Positions 45,666 through 54,222 of a stretch of DNA of 64,000 bases are shown piece by piece (position 1 is the stretch's first letter; the number at the start of each line of letters is the position of its first letter). Source of the stretch: a bacterium (GTDB lineage: Bacteria; Zhuqueibacterota; Zhuqueibacteria; Residuimicrobiales; Krinioviventaceae). The stretch lies in NCBI GenBank assembly GCA_029561455.1, contig JAKQIY010000029.1, positions 1-64,000 of the forward strand. Reading direction: 5' to 3'. A program made the position numbers and the translations under genes. The notes below the pieces were generated by a model. It did not search any database, was not told the DNA's origin, and saw only the letters and a program-made list of their open reading frames with translations.

Positions 45666-46142
45666 ATGCCGTTCGCCTTTTTTTGTCGTCAAGGGGAAAT
45701 TTTTATACACGAAAGAATAATCACCCTGCCCATAGGTCACCCAAAGTTAGCTGCACAAAAAATACAGAAATCTCCCGGAACCAAGCTGTTTAAAATAAAA
45801 TCAGTCAAGACGTATCCCATCGATTATGCGGATGCAACACGGGTTGTTTCGACTGAGTTGTATGAGAATGTCATTCCCATACTTTCCGAACCTGCGCAAT
45901 ATATGGCTGATTACCCTGTGATTCTTCACGGCTATTTATACTGGCGCGACGACATACTAATGCCATTATTTCCATTTTACACACGTTATGGCAGTGAAAT
46001 AGTCGGCAATGAATGTGATATCAACAAGTGTTGTCCGAAGGCTACTGTAGTACCGGGGTTGGTAATACATGGCATCGGTGAAACAATACTGATCCAAATG
46101 CGACAAGCTGATTGCATTAATGTGGTATATTGTTATAACTAA
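45666..46142 (+). CDS. Flavodoxin-like protein, decayed
   Basis: The 158-residue product aligns by eye with Flavodoxin_4 proteins: KLFKIKSVKTYPIDYADATRVVSTELYENVIPIL, then PVILHGYLYWRDDILMPLFPF and DINKCCPKATVVPGLVIHG, which correspond to the GxPIWWGxMP...PNAxVL(D/E)GLAI parts. The FMN phosphate-binding loop (SRTGNT) is not present; its place holds LPIGHPK. The segment between MP and DIxKLCP is about 15 residues too short. So this is probably a broken or non-FMN remnant. The ATG has no ribosome site. It precedes a DUF362 gene on the same strand. Confidence 0.5.
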   Translation: MPFAFFCRQGEIFIHERIITLPIGHPKLAAQKIQKSPGTKLFKIKSVKTYPIDYADATRVVSTELYENVIPILSEPAQYMADYPVILHGYLYWRDDILMPLFPFYTRYGSEIVGNECDINKCCPKATVVPGLVIHGIGETILIQMRQADCINVVYCYN

Positions 46143-46286
46143 CTGGAATATTAATAATTTAAAATGGACAGCTTGTTTACTTTTTCAGTTTTACACATAC
46201 TGAATATAACTCAATTTATGAACTCATGACCACAAAACGAGAACATGGCTCGATTGCGACACTAAATTACATTAACAGGAGGCTGC

Positions 46287-47603
46287 ATGAAGAATCAATT
46301 ATCACGTCGTAAATTTCTAAAAAATGCTACGTTGGCGCTGGGCGCCGCTGCCATGACCAATCCGCTTGTCACTGGATTGGCTGGGGTAGCAGGGAAGAAC
46401 AACATTTTAAACTCCATTGAAAACCGGCAAGATCTGCCCCAGGTATTATTTACTCCAGATATTAGTTCGAATGGGTTGTTAAATATTTATTCGCAGCTCA
46501 CCTTAAATAGACAATTAACCGGCAAAGTAGCCGTCAAGTTGCATTCTGGCGAGCCTGGTGGTCACTATTACCCTGACCCGAACCTTATTAAAGACCTGGT
46601 GCAAACGGTTAACGGGACGATTGTCGAGTGTAATACGGCCTATGGCGGAGGCCGCTCGTCAGCGACAGCACACAAAAAAGTGTTAGCTGATCATGGCTTT
46701 ACCGCTATTGCATCCACAGATGTCATGGATGAAGAAGGTTCTATAAGCCTGCCATTTCCAAATGGCAAAAATATCACAGAGGATCTTGTCGGTTCGCATT
46801 TTACAAATTACGATTCTTTCCTGATTCTTTCCCATTTCAAGGGCCATGCCATGGGAGGTTTTGGCGGCGCAATAAAAAATATGTCCATTGGTATTGCCTC
46901 CAAATCTGGCAAGTGTTGGATCCATACGGCCGGTAAAAGCAAGACAAGCATGTGGGGTGGCGCACAGGATCCCTTTCTGGAATCTATGGCGGAAGCCGCC
47001 GGGGCTGTAATAAATAGTTTGCAAGATCGGGTTTTGTATATCAGTCTCATGAATAACTTGTCTATTGATTGCGATTGTGATAGCAGTCCCGCTAAACCGG
47101 AACTGGAAGATATAGGAATTCTTGCCTCACTTGATCCGGTGGCATTGGATAAAGCCTGTGTCGACCTGATCTATGCGTCCGATCCGCAAAAAAGCGCCTC
47201 TTTACGACAACGTATGGAGTCATTACATGGCATTCATACTCTCGATCATGCTGTTACACTCGGATTGGGTAGTCAGAATTATCAATTAATTGAGCTTACT
47301 CCATCGTCTGTAGAGACTTATAAAAATCATGGTATTGCCGCTAATTTTACATTAAATTCAGCATACCCTAATCCGTTTAATTCCGGTACAACACTTTCTT
47401 ATTCCCTGAACTCGGCTGCATTTGTCGACTTGTCTATCTATAATGTCAATGGGCAATTGGTTGATCAAATTTGCCGGGAAAATCAAACTTCCGGGTACCA
47501 TTCATATAAATGGAGTCCCAGGACAACGAGCACAAGTATGTATTTTATTAAATTAACTGTGGACAATTATACCGATACAAAGCGTTGTATTTGTTTAAAA
47601 TAA
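46287..47603 (+). CDS. DUF362 protein with Tat signal and T9SS sorting domain
   Basis: A 438-residue exported protein. It begins with a twin-arginine motif (LSRRKFLKNATLALGAAAMT), then a DUF362 domain (about 45-330: GEPGGHYYPDPNLIKDLV, CNTAYGGGRSSATAH, LSHFKGHAMGGFGGAIKNMSIGIAS, CVDLIYAS) and ends with a Por-type sorting domain (355-438: SAYPNPFNSGTTLSY ... CICLK). DUF362 is of unknown function, often with iron-sulfur partners. A Tat signal together with a T9SS signal implies a folded, perhaps cofactor-loaded protein that is later taken to the surface. AGGAGG is upstream of the ATG. Confidence 0.9.
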   Translation: MKNQLSRRKFLKNATLALGAAAMTNPLVTGLAGVAGKNNILNSIENRQDLPQVLFTPDISSNGLLNIYSQLTLNRQLTGKVAVKLHSGEPGGHYYPDPNLIKDLVQTVNGTIVECNTAYGGGRSSATAHKKVLADHGFTAIASTDVMDEEGSISLPFPNGKNITEDLVGSHFTNYDSFLILSHFKGHAMGGFGGAIKNMSIGIASKSGKCWIHTAGKSKTSMWGGAQDPFLESMAEAAGAVINSLQDRVLYISLMNNLSIDCDCDSSPAKPELEDIGILASLDPVALDKACVDLIYASDPQKSASLRQRMESLHGIHTLDHAVTLGLGSQNYQLIELTPSSVETYKNHGIAANFTLNSAYPNPFNSGTTLSYSLNSAAFVDLSIYNVNGQLVDQICRENQTSGYHSYKWSPRTTSTSMYFIKLTVDNYTDTKRCICLK

Positions 47604-47645
47604 TGCAAAGCAATAAAGTTGCAGTTATACTGTATACAGGTTAAT

Positions 47646-47680
47646 ATTGAGGTCATCAATTATAAACGAATGACCTCAAT
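47646..47680 (+). terminator. Hairpin after the DUF362 gene
   Basis: A perfect 11-bp stem ATTGAGGTCAT / ATGACCTCAAT with a 13-base loop, 43 bases after the stop codon. It is followed by AAAAA on the plus strand and lacks a U tract, so it is a stem-loop rather than a proven terminator; it could serve the convergent genes from both sides. Confidence 0.4.
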
Positions 47681-47765
47681 AAAAATCCGGTTCATATATT
47701 TTAGGTAACAATTGTTTAATGATAGATGGAATTAATAATACCGGCTAAAAACTAGTCCTCAACTA

Positions 47766-48725
47766 TTATTTCGGGAACGGCTGATCCGTAACCAGCGCCT
47801 GCCAGGCTTTGGCAATGCGCTCCGTCGGTAGCCAGGTGGTGGGATGGTTCGGGATTTCGTTGTCGCCGATTTCTGTAATCATCCCGGTTTTGAGATCGCC
47901 CAGGTAACCGGATTTTTGGTCTATAGCCCGTAACGGCAGCGCCTCTGACGACCCGGCGTTGGCAGAGAGACGCAGGGGCAGGACTTCGGCAAAAAATATC
48001 AGGCTCATTTCCAGCGAGCGGCTAATTTCATGACCGGCTTCCGGTTCCTGCGCCAGCGCCCACAACGCTCCGGCGCGGCGGTTGATGGCAAACAGGCCTT
48101 TGATCGTATCGTTACGAAACTCAATGTCTTTACCACCGATGAACAACATGCCCGGCACATTCCGCGCCGCTTTGGACAGTAGCGCTGAATAATAGATGCC
48201 GCCCTTGTTAACGACAAAGGCGATAACCCGCTCCGGCTGCCACGCTACGAACTCGTAATTAAACTCACCGCCGGCGGACATGCCCCACAACAGCAGCGGC
48301 GCAGTGGCCAATTCGACATGCCCGGATTGTTTGGCAAAGGAGGTCAGCGCATCCAGTAAAGCCTGACCGGAGCCTTGCGAGACATCGGCGTATTCCTCGA
48401 TAAAGCCCTGCTCGTGTGGTTTGTCTGTAAAATAACAGCCCACCAGCGCCAGGGTGTGTTGGACGGCAAAAGTTTGCCACACGGAATCCTCCACCATTGG
48501 CCTGCCATCGCCATTGGAGCCGGTTAAAAGGATGATGGTGCCGTGTAGCGGTCCGGTGTTATTGGCATACCACAAGCGAAATTCGGCTTTGTCATAGTTG
48601 GCGCCCGGCGGCGCTGAATACTCAAAAGTAACGCCCCTGATTGGCTGAGAGTGCTCAACAGGGAAAAGAACCCCGGCATACACTAAGCACAGGATTATAA
48701 TTATATTGAATTTTATAACGGTCAT
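47766..48725 (-). CDS. Exported alpha/beta hydrolase-like protein
   Basis: A 319-residue protein with a signal peptide (MTVIKFNIIIILCLVYAGVLFPV) and an alpha/beta hydrolase core: GTIILLTGSNGDGRP (oxyanion region), LLLWGMSAGGEFNYEF (GxSxGG nucleophile elbow), IGGKDIEFRND (acid) and EAGHEIS (His). It looks like the PHB-depolymerase/esterase-type group, but the substrate is unknown. Faces the DUF362 gene (convergent). No ribosome site of note. Confidence 0.8.
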   Translation of the reverse strand: MTVIKFNIIIILCLVYAGVLFPVEHSQPIRGVTFEYSAPPGANYDKAEFRLWYANNTGPLHGTIILLTGSNGDGRPMVEDSVWQTFAVQHTLALVGCYFTDKPHEQGFIEEYADVSQGSGQALLDALTSFAKQSGHVELATAPLLLWGMSAGGEFNYEFVAWQPERVIAFVVNKGGIYYSALLSKAARNVPGMLFIGGKDIEFRNDTIKGLFAINRRAGALWALAQEPEAGHEISRSLEMSLIFFAEVLPLRLSANAGSSEALPLRAIDQKSGYLGDLKTGMITEIGDNEIPNHPTTWLPTERIAKAWQALVTDQPFPK

Positions 48726-48755
48726 ATTTTTCTATTACGGCAATGAGTCAGGTAT

Positions 48756-49523
48756 TTATTCAAGACAAGCCGGCAGCATACCCAGAAACGGCAGACAGAG
48801 ATCATAATTTAGCTGATAATAATTTGCACCGAGGTTTATTTTTTCATAATACTCATCCCGGTGATCTTGATAATATTTTTCCGAGGGAATTTTCCAAAAT
48901 TTTTCGCCCAGGATTTGACATAAAAACCATTTTTCCAACAAACGCCCGCCGCGGCCGTTACCGTCCAGGAACGGGTGAATATGTGCAAACATTAAATGCA
49001 GGAGGGATGCGTGATAAAAAGCCTCTGCAACGGTTAGCTCCGCATTTATTAAAAAGTCTATCCCTGCAAATAATTCCTGCATTTTTGCTACAATAAATTC
49101 AGGTTCAATAGCTTGATATACCTGACCCCTGTGACTCAATACCTGTTCATGCTCAATCCGATACCGACCGCGCTGACTTTTAATGAGCAAGGTTTTGGAA
49201 TATAAAGCATGACATTCCAGAAAGGTGGTTTCATCCAGTTTATTCAATTGTGCGTATTCGTAAGCCTTGAAAAGATGATCTATCTCGGTAACTTCTATCG
49301 GCGGTCGGGATTTTTGTGGTATGCGTTTGTAATTGATAAAAGTATCAAGATCAACCATATTATCTTCAATATTTGCCGAATAAACTGCTGAGGATTGTGT
49401 AGCGTATCCAAGCTCCATTTTTTGTTCATTAGACATAAAGTCGCGAACCAGATTCCCGATTTTATGACCAATGAGCTTTTGATACTCTGCAAGATATTTT
49501 TTATCTGTGACTTGCATATTCAT
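48756..49523 (-). CDS. Fic family protein, probable AMP-transferase
   Basis: A 255-residue Fic-domain protein with the full active-site motif H183-P-F-L-D187-G-N189-G190-R191. Such enzymes add AMP from ATP to target Ser/Thr/Tyr hydroxyls. Near the N-terminus, SAVYSANIEDN (45-55) resembles the class II inhibitory motif (S/T)xxxE(G/N), with E53 able to block the active site; residue 54 is D instead of G/N. AGGA upstream of the ATG. Monocistronic, target unknown. Confidence 0.9.
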   Translation of the reverse strand: MNMQVTDKKYLAEYQKLIGHKIGNLVRDFMSNEQKMELGYATQSSAVYSANIEDNMVDLDTFINYKRIPQKSRPPIEVTEIDHLFKAYEYAQLNKLDETTFLECHALYSKTLLIKSQRGRYRIEHEQVLSHRGQVYQAIEPEFIVAKMQELFAGIDFLINAELTVAEAFYHASLLHLMFAHIHPFLDGNGRGGRLLEKWFLCQILGEKFWKIPSEKYYQDHRDEYYEKINLGANYYQLNYDLCLPFLGMLPACLE

Positions 49524-49784
49524 CGTCCTGTTTTAATGTTAACCGGTGTTCTGTCTAATAAAACAATTTACTAGCTGTTTTCTGTTTAGAATAACCGCGC
49601 CTGACGAACAAATATTCAATTATATACTATATGTAATAAAGTTTGTGGAGACAAGCAAGAAGTATTTTACAATTTCCCTGAAGAAACCTGCCATTCTGTT
49701 TCCGAAAGAGCGCGCGGGGGAGATATCTTGTCCTGATAAAAAAGTTTTTTACAAAAACAAACAGTATTTCTCCCTGCGGCCGCA

Positions 49785-49822
49785 AGGGCATACCGGAATA
49801 GACCGGACGATAGGTATGCCCT
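49785..49822. repeat. Inverted repeat in the gap 49524-49844
   Basis: AGGGCATACC (49785-49794) and GGTATGCCCT (49813-49822) are perfect 10-bp arms around 18 bases that contain CCGG twice. It lies just beyond the stop of the flavodoxin-like gene and may be another member of the palindrome family or a terminator. The rest of the 321-base gap holds nothing that I can support. Confidence 0.5.
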
Positions 49823-49844
49823 GTAAATTAACGTTTACTTTTTA

Positions 49845-50435
49845 TCATCCCTTGGTAATAAATTCCAGTATCTCTTTACCAAAAGCCAGGCATTCATCGC
49901 GTTTGAGATTGTCGTAATCTTCCATGCCGGCCATCATTTGCGCGGTTTGCGGGTCCATCAGGGCTTTGGTGATCCTGCCCAGGAACACATGTTTGGGGAC
50001 GCTATTGACCCCGCAGAGCTTGGCCAAATGATTGTCGATTAATGCGGTGATCTGTTCCGGGCCGATCGGCTGCTTCATGTTGCCGCACACCGCAAACACG
50101 CCCCGCACCTTGCTGCTTAATGCCGCCTGGTTTTTATTCAGATACTCCTGCAGTTCCGGCGAGGTTGCCGCCATGCGAATGGCGCCGCCGACAATGATTT
50201 GCTCGAATCCCGTCAAGTCCGGATTCTCGCGGACGTCAAAAACATTGGCAATGCCGCCCATGCCCTCGCATATCCACACTGCGGCGTCGCGGGCGCTGCC
50301 GCACCAGGTGCTGTAGAGCACGGCGATTTTTTTGTCCGACGGCGCGGGATAGTACTTGAGCGCCCAGGCGTTTTTTATCAGGGCCAGAGTTCCCACTCCG
50401 GTCAATCCTGCTTTGAAAAACTGTCTTCTGTCCAT
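49845..50435 (-). CDS. Flavodoxin-domain protein with Tat signal (HemG-like)
   Basis: A 196-residue protein starting with a Tat motif (MDRRQFFKAGLTGVGTLAL) followed by a flavodoxin fold: KKIAVLYSTWCGSARDAAVWICEGM (FMN phosphate loop with TWCGSA instead of TxTGxT), GFEQIIVGGAIRMAATSPELQEYL and VFAVCGNMKQPIGPE. Resembles the flavodoxin-like protoporphyrinogen oxidase group, but exported, so the cofactor-loaded protein would work outside the cytoplasm. GGGAGAAG upstream of the ATG. The next gene upstream, a hydrolase, is 61 bases away. Confidence 0.85.
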   Translation of the reverse strand: MDRRQFFKAGLTGVGTLALIKNAWALKYYPAPSDKKIAVLYSTWCGSARDAAVWICEGMGGIANVFDVRENPDLTGFEQIIVGGAIRMAATSPELQEYLNKNQAALSSKVRGVFAVCGNMKQPIGPEQITALIDNHLAKLCGVNSVPKHVFLGRITKALMDPQTAQMMAGMEDYDNLKRDECLAFGKEILEFITKG

Positions 50436-50496
50436 TTTTACTCTTCTCCCTTGATGAGTGTTATTATTACTACATTCCGGGGTGCAGATGAGTTGC

Positions 50497-51258
50497 TCAT
50501 TGCGCCCCGGCGGTTTGCAGCAGATCTTTTATATATTGAATCGTTTTATCCGGGTGATCCTGGTGGATGTAATGGCTGCCGGTTAATTCAACATGTTTCG
50601 AGTTCTTGTGGCCTTTAATTATTTTTTTATGATATTTGTACCATTCCCAGGCAGAGGCCGAAATCAGGATAACGGGTATCTGCTCCGGTATTTTAAGATT
50701 ACGCATATATTCCATATTCGGCAAAAATTCTTCCCATTCCTGTTGCTGTCCCCTGGGACGGCTTCGGTAAACCTCGTCGCCGCCTTTTTTGTATTCCTGT
50801 AATTCTTTAGCAGACATTTGATACCACCATGCCTCTGCGGCGGGATCGAGCAGTAACAGACCTTTTACCTGTTCAGGATGTTGGCTGATGTAATATCGGG
50901 TTATGAATCCGCCCAAAGAATGACCGACAAAAACGTATGGAGGGTGAATATTTTCATAGTTCAACAGATCGTGCAATTCCTTTACATGGTTGGGCAAGGT
51001 GCGCGGCGTTGTTGCTGAATCGGATTTGCCGATGCCGGGCCGGTCATACAGGAAAACCTTGGCGATTTTGGCAATCGAGTCCGGAATGCTCTGCCAGTTT
51101 TCGATGCTGTCGGACATGCCGCTTTCAAATACTACCGTAATATTGCCTTGCCCCATTTCTTTGACGCGGTATTTTTGGCTATCGACAGTTACGTACTTTT
51201 CATGGGCATAAAGCCAGGATGCTATAACTAAAAGCGCAAGTAAACATGTTCGTTTCAT
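50497..51258 (-). CDS. Exported alpha/beta hydrolase
   Basis: A 253-residue alpha/beta hydrolase with a signal peptide (MKRTCLLALLVIASWLYA). Motifs: FESGMSDSIENW, LYDRPGIGKSDS, FVGHSLGGFITRYY (nucleophile Ser in GHSLGG), LLLLDPAAEAWW and GSHYIHQDHP (His). A typical lipase/esterase-like hydrolase of broad specificity. Upstream of the Tat flavodoxin gene on the same strand; could be co-transcribed. AAGGGG upstream of the start. Confidence 0.87.
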   Translation of the reverse strand: MKRTCLLALLVIASWLYAHEKYVTVDSQKYRVKEMGQGNITVVFESGMSDSIENWQSIPDSIAKIAKVFLYDRPGIGKSDSATTPRTLPNHVKELHDLLNYENIHPPYVFVGHSLGGFITRYYISQHPEQVKGLLLLDPAAEAWWYQMSAKELQEYKKGGDEVYRSRPRGQQQEWEEFLPNMEYMRNLKIPEQIPVILISASAWEWYKYHKKIIKGHKNSKHVELTGSHYIHQDHPDKTIQYIKDLLQTAGAQ

Positions 51259-51379
51259 AGAGCCCCTTTATAAAAAACATATCTCAGGTTTGAGGAAATT
51301 TCCCAATAACCGGAATTGAACCCATGCCGACATTTGCTGATTATCGGGAGTAAATTTAAAAGTGCTTAAGCCGCTACTG

Positions 51380-51778
51380 CTATTTGACAATAACCGTCAC
51401 CCTGAAAGTCTTTTCCGGCGGGTTATCCGGCTCAAACGGGCGGTGATAGATAAACTGCAGGTCATTTTGCCCTTTGCCAACGGCGGTAAAGCGGAACGTG
51501 AACATACCGGGCGAGCCGACATAACCGGGTTCGGTATGATCTGCATGATACTCATAATCCCCGTTTTGGCGGATTACGGTGGAATCGGCCATCTGCGCTT
51601 CCCACAAATAACCGGTGGTGGGATTTCCTCGCAGATTAACTGTAAAGGTATCTCCCTTGTGCAATTGTACGGAACTGCCGTTCTTTTCTTCGGTTACAAC
51701 CAGGCTATTATTCAGATTTTGTTTACAGGCAATAAAAAACGCCGGCAGAATGGTAATGACTAGCAACAGGCGCAGCAT
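51380..51778 (-). CDS. Chagasin/I42-family protease inhibitor lipoprotein
   Basis: A 132-residue protein with a lipobox-like signal (ILPAFFIACKQN, Cys at about 18) and the chagasin inhibitor loop GNPTTGYLWE. I42 inhibitors block papain-like cysteine peptidases; the second inhibitory loop is seen near GYVGSPGMFTFRF. As a periplasm- or surface-facing lipoprotein it would protect against own or foreign C1 peptidases. Start without clear ribosome site. 35 bases from the antiporter gene, same strand. Confidence 0.85.
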   Translation of the reverse strand: MLRLLLVITILPAFFIACKQNLNNSLVVTEEKNGSSVQLHKGDTFTVNLRGNPTTGYLWEAQMADSTVIRQNGDYEYHADHTEPGYVGSPGMFTFRFTAVGKGQNDLQFIYHRPFEPDNPPEKTFRVTVIVK

Positions 51779-51813
51779 TAAAATATCATTTCTGTTTTAC
51801 AGAGTTTTCATAC

Positions 51814-52767
51814 CTAAAAAGTCCATGGCACAATATTGGTCCAAACATGTGTGGCTACAAAATAACCATACAACAGCAGAATGATCACCGCTTCGATGCG
51901 GTTGAGTTTGGCGCGGGTGGTGATGAATATTTGCACGATAATTCCCGCCAGGATCAGAAAAGTTATATCGATGTTAATGACGCGGGCGTCGGCAATGGCG
52001 AGGGGGCGGATCAGGCAGCAGACGCCCAAAATGCCCATGGCGGTGAAAATGTTGGAAGAATAGATCTCGCCCATGCTGATCTCGGCTTTTTTCCTGAATG
52101 TGGCCGATACCGCTATTGCCATCTCCGGCAGCGAGGTACCGAATGCGAACAGGATGGCGCCGAGCAGCAGGTCGGGCATGCCCAGGTGTTGAGCCAGGGC
52201 CTGACCGTGATCGAGGCTGAATTTGGCGCCGAACACCACACCCGCTATTGCCGCGCCTTCAATAACCAGCGCGCGCCACAGCGGGGTTTTGATGGCTGCG
52301 TGCGGCTCGTCATGACCCCCGGCGCGCATATCGCGCAGTACCGAAATGACATAGGGCACATACAGTCCGATCAGGATCAATCCATCAATGCGGCTCAGTT
52401 CCATATCCAATGCCAGCAGCAGAATAACCACAGTTGATAATATCATCCAACTGCTTTCGCGGTCGCGGATTTCCTGGCGCATGTTGATCGGCGCAATCAA
52501 TGCGCAGATCGCGGTGACCAGGGTGAGGGTGACGAAATTAGAACCGACTATGTTCCCAAGTGCAATTTCCGCGTTGCCGTTATATGCCGAGATCGCCGAA
52601 ACGGACAGCTCGGGCAGTGAGGAGAAAACGCTCACCCCTAATATGGTTACCGTCAGTTCATTGACGCCCAACCGCCGGGCAATGACCGGTATATTGCGAA
52701 CAACCAGTTCCGAGCACAGCCATAACAGCGCAATGCCGATGATAAATAAAAGCAGATGAACGACCAT
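51814..52767 (-). CDS. CaCA family calcium/cation-sodium antiporter (YrbG-like)
   Basis: A 317-residue membrane protein with ten predicted helices in two halves. Alpha repeat 1: LPELSVSAISAYNGNAEIALGNIVGSN; alpha repeat 2: LPEMAIAVSATFRKKAEISMGEIYSSN. Both retain the Glu/Asn ion ligands. It should exchange Ca2+ (or K+) for Na+/H+ across the inner membrane. AGGAG eight bases from the ATG. Precedes the inhibitor gene, with a short gap. Confidence 0.93.
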   Translation of the reverse strand: MVVHLLLFIIGIALLWLCSELVVRNIPVIARRLGVNELTVTILGVSVFSSLPELSVSAISAYNGNAEIALGNIVGSNFVTLTLVTAICALIAPINMRQEIRDRESSWMILSTVVILLLALDMELSRIDGLILIGLYVPYVISVLRDMRAGGHDEPHAAIKTPLWRALVIEGAAIAGVVFGAKFSLDHGQALAQHLGMPDLLLGAILFAFGTSLPEMAIAVSATFRKKAEISMGEIYSSNIFTAMGILGVCCLIRPLAIADARVINIDITFLILAGIIVQIFITTRAKLNRIEAVIILLLYGYFVATHVWTNIVPWTF

Positions 52768-53002
52768 GCAGGACTCCTGTTGCGTATAGTTACCGGTTAT
52801 TTATCATGTAATTGGTTTGGTTTTTTGTGTACAAGAACCCGACGAACTCTAAAAGATCTTTGCTGAGGGCCATCTGGTTTTAATAATATAGGAATATAAT
52901 AACAAATAATACAAATTTCAAATAAACTTGTTTTGAATCAGTCGAACCGGCCATTTACATTTATATAAAGGTTATGACTTTTTACCGTTATCGGTATGGC
53001 GC

Positions 53003-53194
53003 TTATTTTTTCCCACGGACTTGTTTTATTGCCGCTTTAATATCCTTTTTTGTGAGACCTGCTTGTTTTGCTTGTTCGCGGGCCTGACGCAGTAACACTC
53101 CAATTTTAAACGTTTCATATCCCTCGTCAAATCGTTTTGCAAAATCCGGACTGGCATTTTTGCGTTTTTGAATAAATTTATCCAAATCATCCAA
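53003..53194 (-). CDS. Chimeric antitoxin fragment (TTG start, duplicated N-terminus)
   Basis: The first 41 of 63 residues are almost identical to the N-terminus of the XRE antitoxin at 53479-53754 (one change, F for Y at position 7), and the underlying DNA (53070-53194) is nearly identical to 53630-53754. The HTH that should follow is missing; instead the tail is AKQAGLTKKDIKAAIKQVRGKK, the typical end of AbrB/MazE- or VapB-type antitoxins. The ATG of the other copy is a TTG here, so expression is doubtful. It is probably a recombination product between two antitoxin genes. Confidence 0.6.
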   Translation of the reverse strand: MDDLDKFIQKRKNASPDFAKRFDEGYETFKIGVLLRQAREQAKQAGLTKKDIKAAIKQVRGKK

Positions 53195-53248
53195 AATTAT
53201 CTCTCTTTGGAATTACTCTATGCCGGCATTGGCATAGAAAAACTCCGA

Positions 53249-53482
53249 TCATAGTTTATCATATTCTTCCGGTTCAACATCCGGTATGTGTGCTATCGCT
53301 TTTGCAAATTTATCAACATTTGCTCGTTGCGCGCGTTTTTCCATAATGACTTTTGTGGCGCATGCCGATTCATATTCGGCAATGGCTTTTAATTCGCTTT
53401 GCTTCTCATAATGGGCCAGAACACGTTTTACACGCTTTTCATCCCACCCTTTGGGTTATTTGCTTTGATGTATTTTTTTCAT
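53249..53482 (-). pseudogene. Broken antitoxin-like gene with in-frame stop
   Basis: Reading the minus strand from the ATG at 53482, which overlaps the XRE gene's stop as ATGA, gives eight codons, a TAA (53456-53458), and then an uninterrupted 68-codon frame to TGA at 53249. The frame after the stop (PKGWDEKRVKRVLAHYEKQ..., ending VDKFAKAIAHIPDVEPEEYDKL) reads like small antitoxins of toxin-antitoxin modules. With the overlap, this was probably a translated third gene of the operon that was killed by a single nonsense change. Alternatively a non-ATG restart downstream could still express it. Confidence 0.65.
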
Positions 53483-53754
53483 GATATTGATAAATGCAGT
53501 TTTTTACCAACTGCATCCAGGTAACTCTTTAATGTTGAAAGGCGCATATCTTCGGAATGGTTTTCTATCCTGGATATGGCGGACTTTTTTGTATTGAGTT
53601 TTTGCGCCAGTTCCTCCTGGGTTATGCCGGCTTGCTCGCGGGCCTGACGCAGTAATACGCCAATTTTAAACGTTTCATATCCTTCGTCAAATCGTTTTGC
53701 AAAATCCGGACTGGCATTTTTTCGTTTTTGAATATATTTATCCAAATCATCCAT
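53479..53754 (-). CDS. XRE-family antitoxin (HigA-like)
   Basis: A 91-residue antitoxin: an N-terminal leader ([20 protein letters not shown]), then an XRE/Cro HTH ([51 protein letters not shown]). It starts one base after the toxin stop (TAA a ATG), with AAAGGA inside the toxin end as ribosome site; longer frames to 53844 overlap the toxin. Toxin-first order is HigBA-like. It should bind and neutralise the Gp49-like toxin and repress the operon. Confidence 0.9.
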   Translation of the reverse strand: MDDLDKYIQKRKNASPDFAKRFDEGYETFKIGVLLRQAREQAGITQEELAQKLNTKKSAISRIENHSEDMRLSTLKSYLDAVGKKLHLSIS

Positions 53755-53755
53755 T

Positions 53756-54100
53756 TTATTTCCTTTCAAGGTAATCTTTTTTACGCTGCTGTGCGATTTG
53801 TATCTCTTTTCCCGGCGTCTTTTGGCTTTTCTTAACAAAGGCATTGGTTAATACCAGGAATTTATTTTTTACAAAAAACCCCAATATGCGAATGCTTTTA
53901 TTTCCGGCATTGATTCTAATCTCCCAAAGATCATCGGTGTTGACCAATTTTTTAAAATATTCTTTGGGAACCATAGTCAATTCTTTGATTATTTTGAATA
54001 CCCATAATACTTTTTCTATTTGCTTGTCATTTAGAGAATCAAGAAATTCTTCAACAGGACAATGCCCGTTTACTGTACGATAGAATATTATTTCTCTCAT
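53756..54100 (-). CDS. RelE/HigB-type (phage Gp49-like) toxin
   Basis: A 114-residue toxin of the phage-derived Gp49-like/HigB group: [37 protein letters not shown] ... [25 protein letters not shown] ... [31 protein letters not shown]. The F(V)KKSQKTP and EI..A..R signatures are typical. Such proteins cleave mRNA at the ribosome. Start at 54100 (MREIIFYR), the standard start of the family; the longer frame to 54157 is not needed. Followed by the XRE antitoxin after one base. Confidence 0.9.
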   Translation of the reverse strand: MREIIFYRTVNGHCPVEEFLDSLNDKQIEKVLWVFKIIKELTMVPKEYFKKLVNTDDLWEIRINAGNKSIRILGFFVKNKFLVLTNAFVKKSQKTPGKEIQIAQQRKKDYLERK

Positions 54101-54172
54101 AGCACAAGTTAACAAATATGTGAACAATATGCAAGAAATTTTTGAACACAAAATCACAAAGAATAATAACCC

Positions 54173-54200
54173 ACTTGGTGTCTTTGTGGCTTGGTGGCTG
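54173..54200. repeat. CTTGGTG-type word repeat
   Basis: The string from 54173 contains TTGGTGTCTTTGTGGC then TTGGTGGC, the word family seen in other genomes next to small toxin-like genes. It sits directly upstream of the toxin gene and before an inverted repeat. Confidence 0.4.
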
Positions 54201-54222
54201 ATTTATCAGAACAGCCAGTTGA

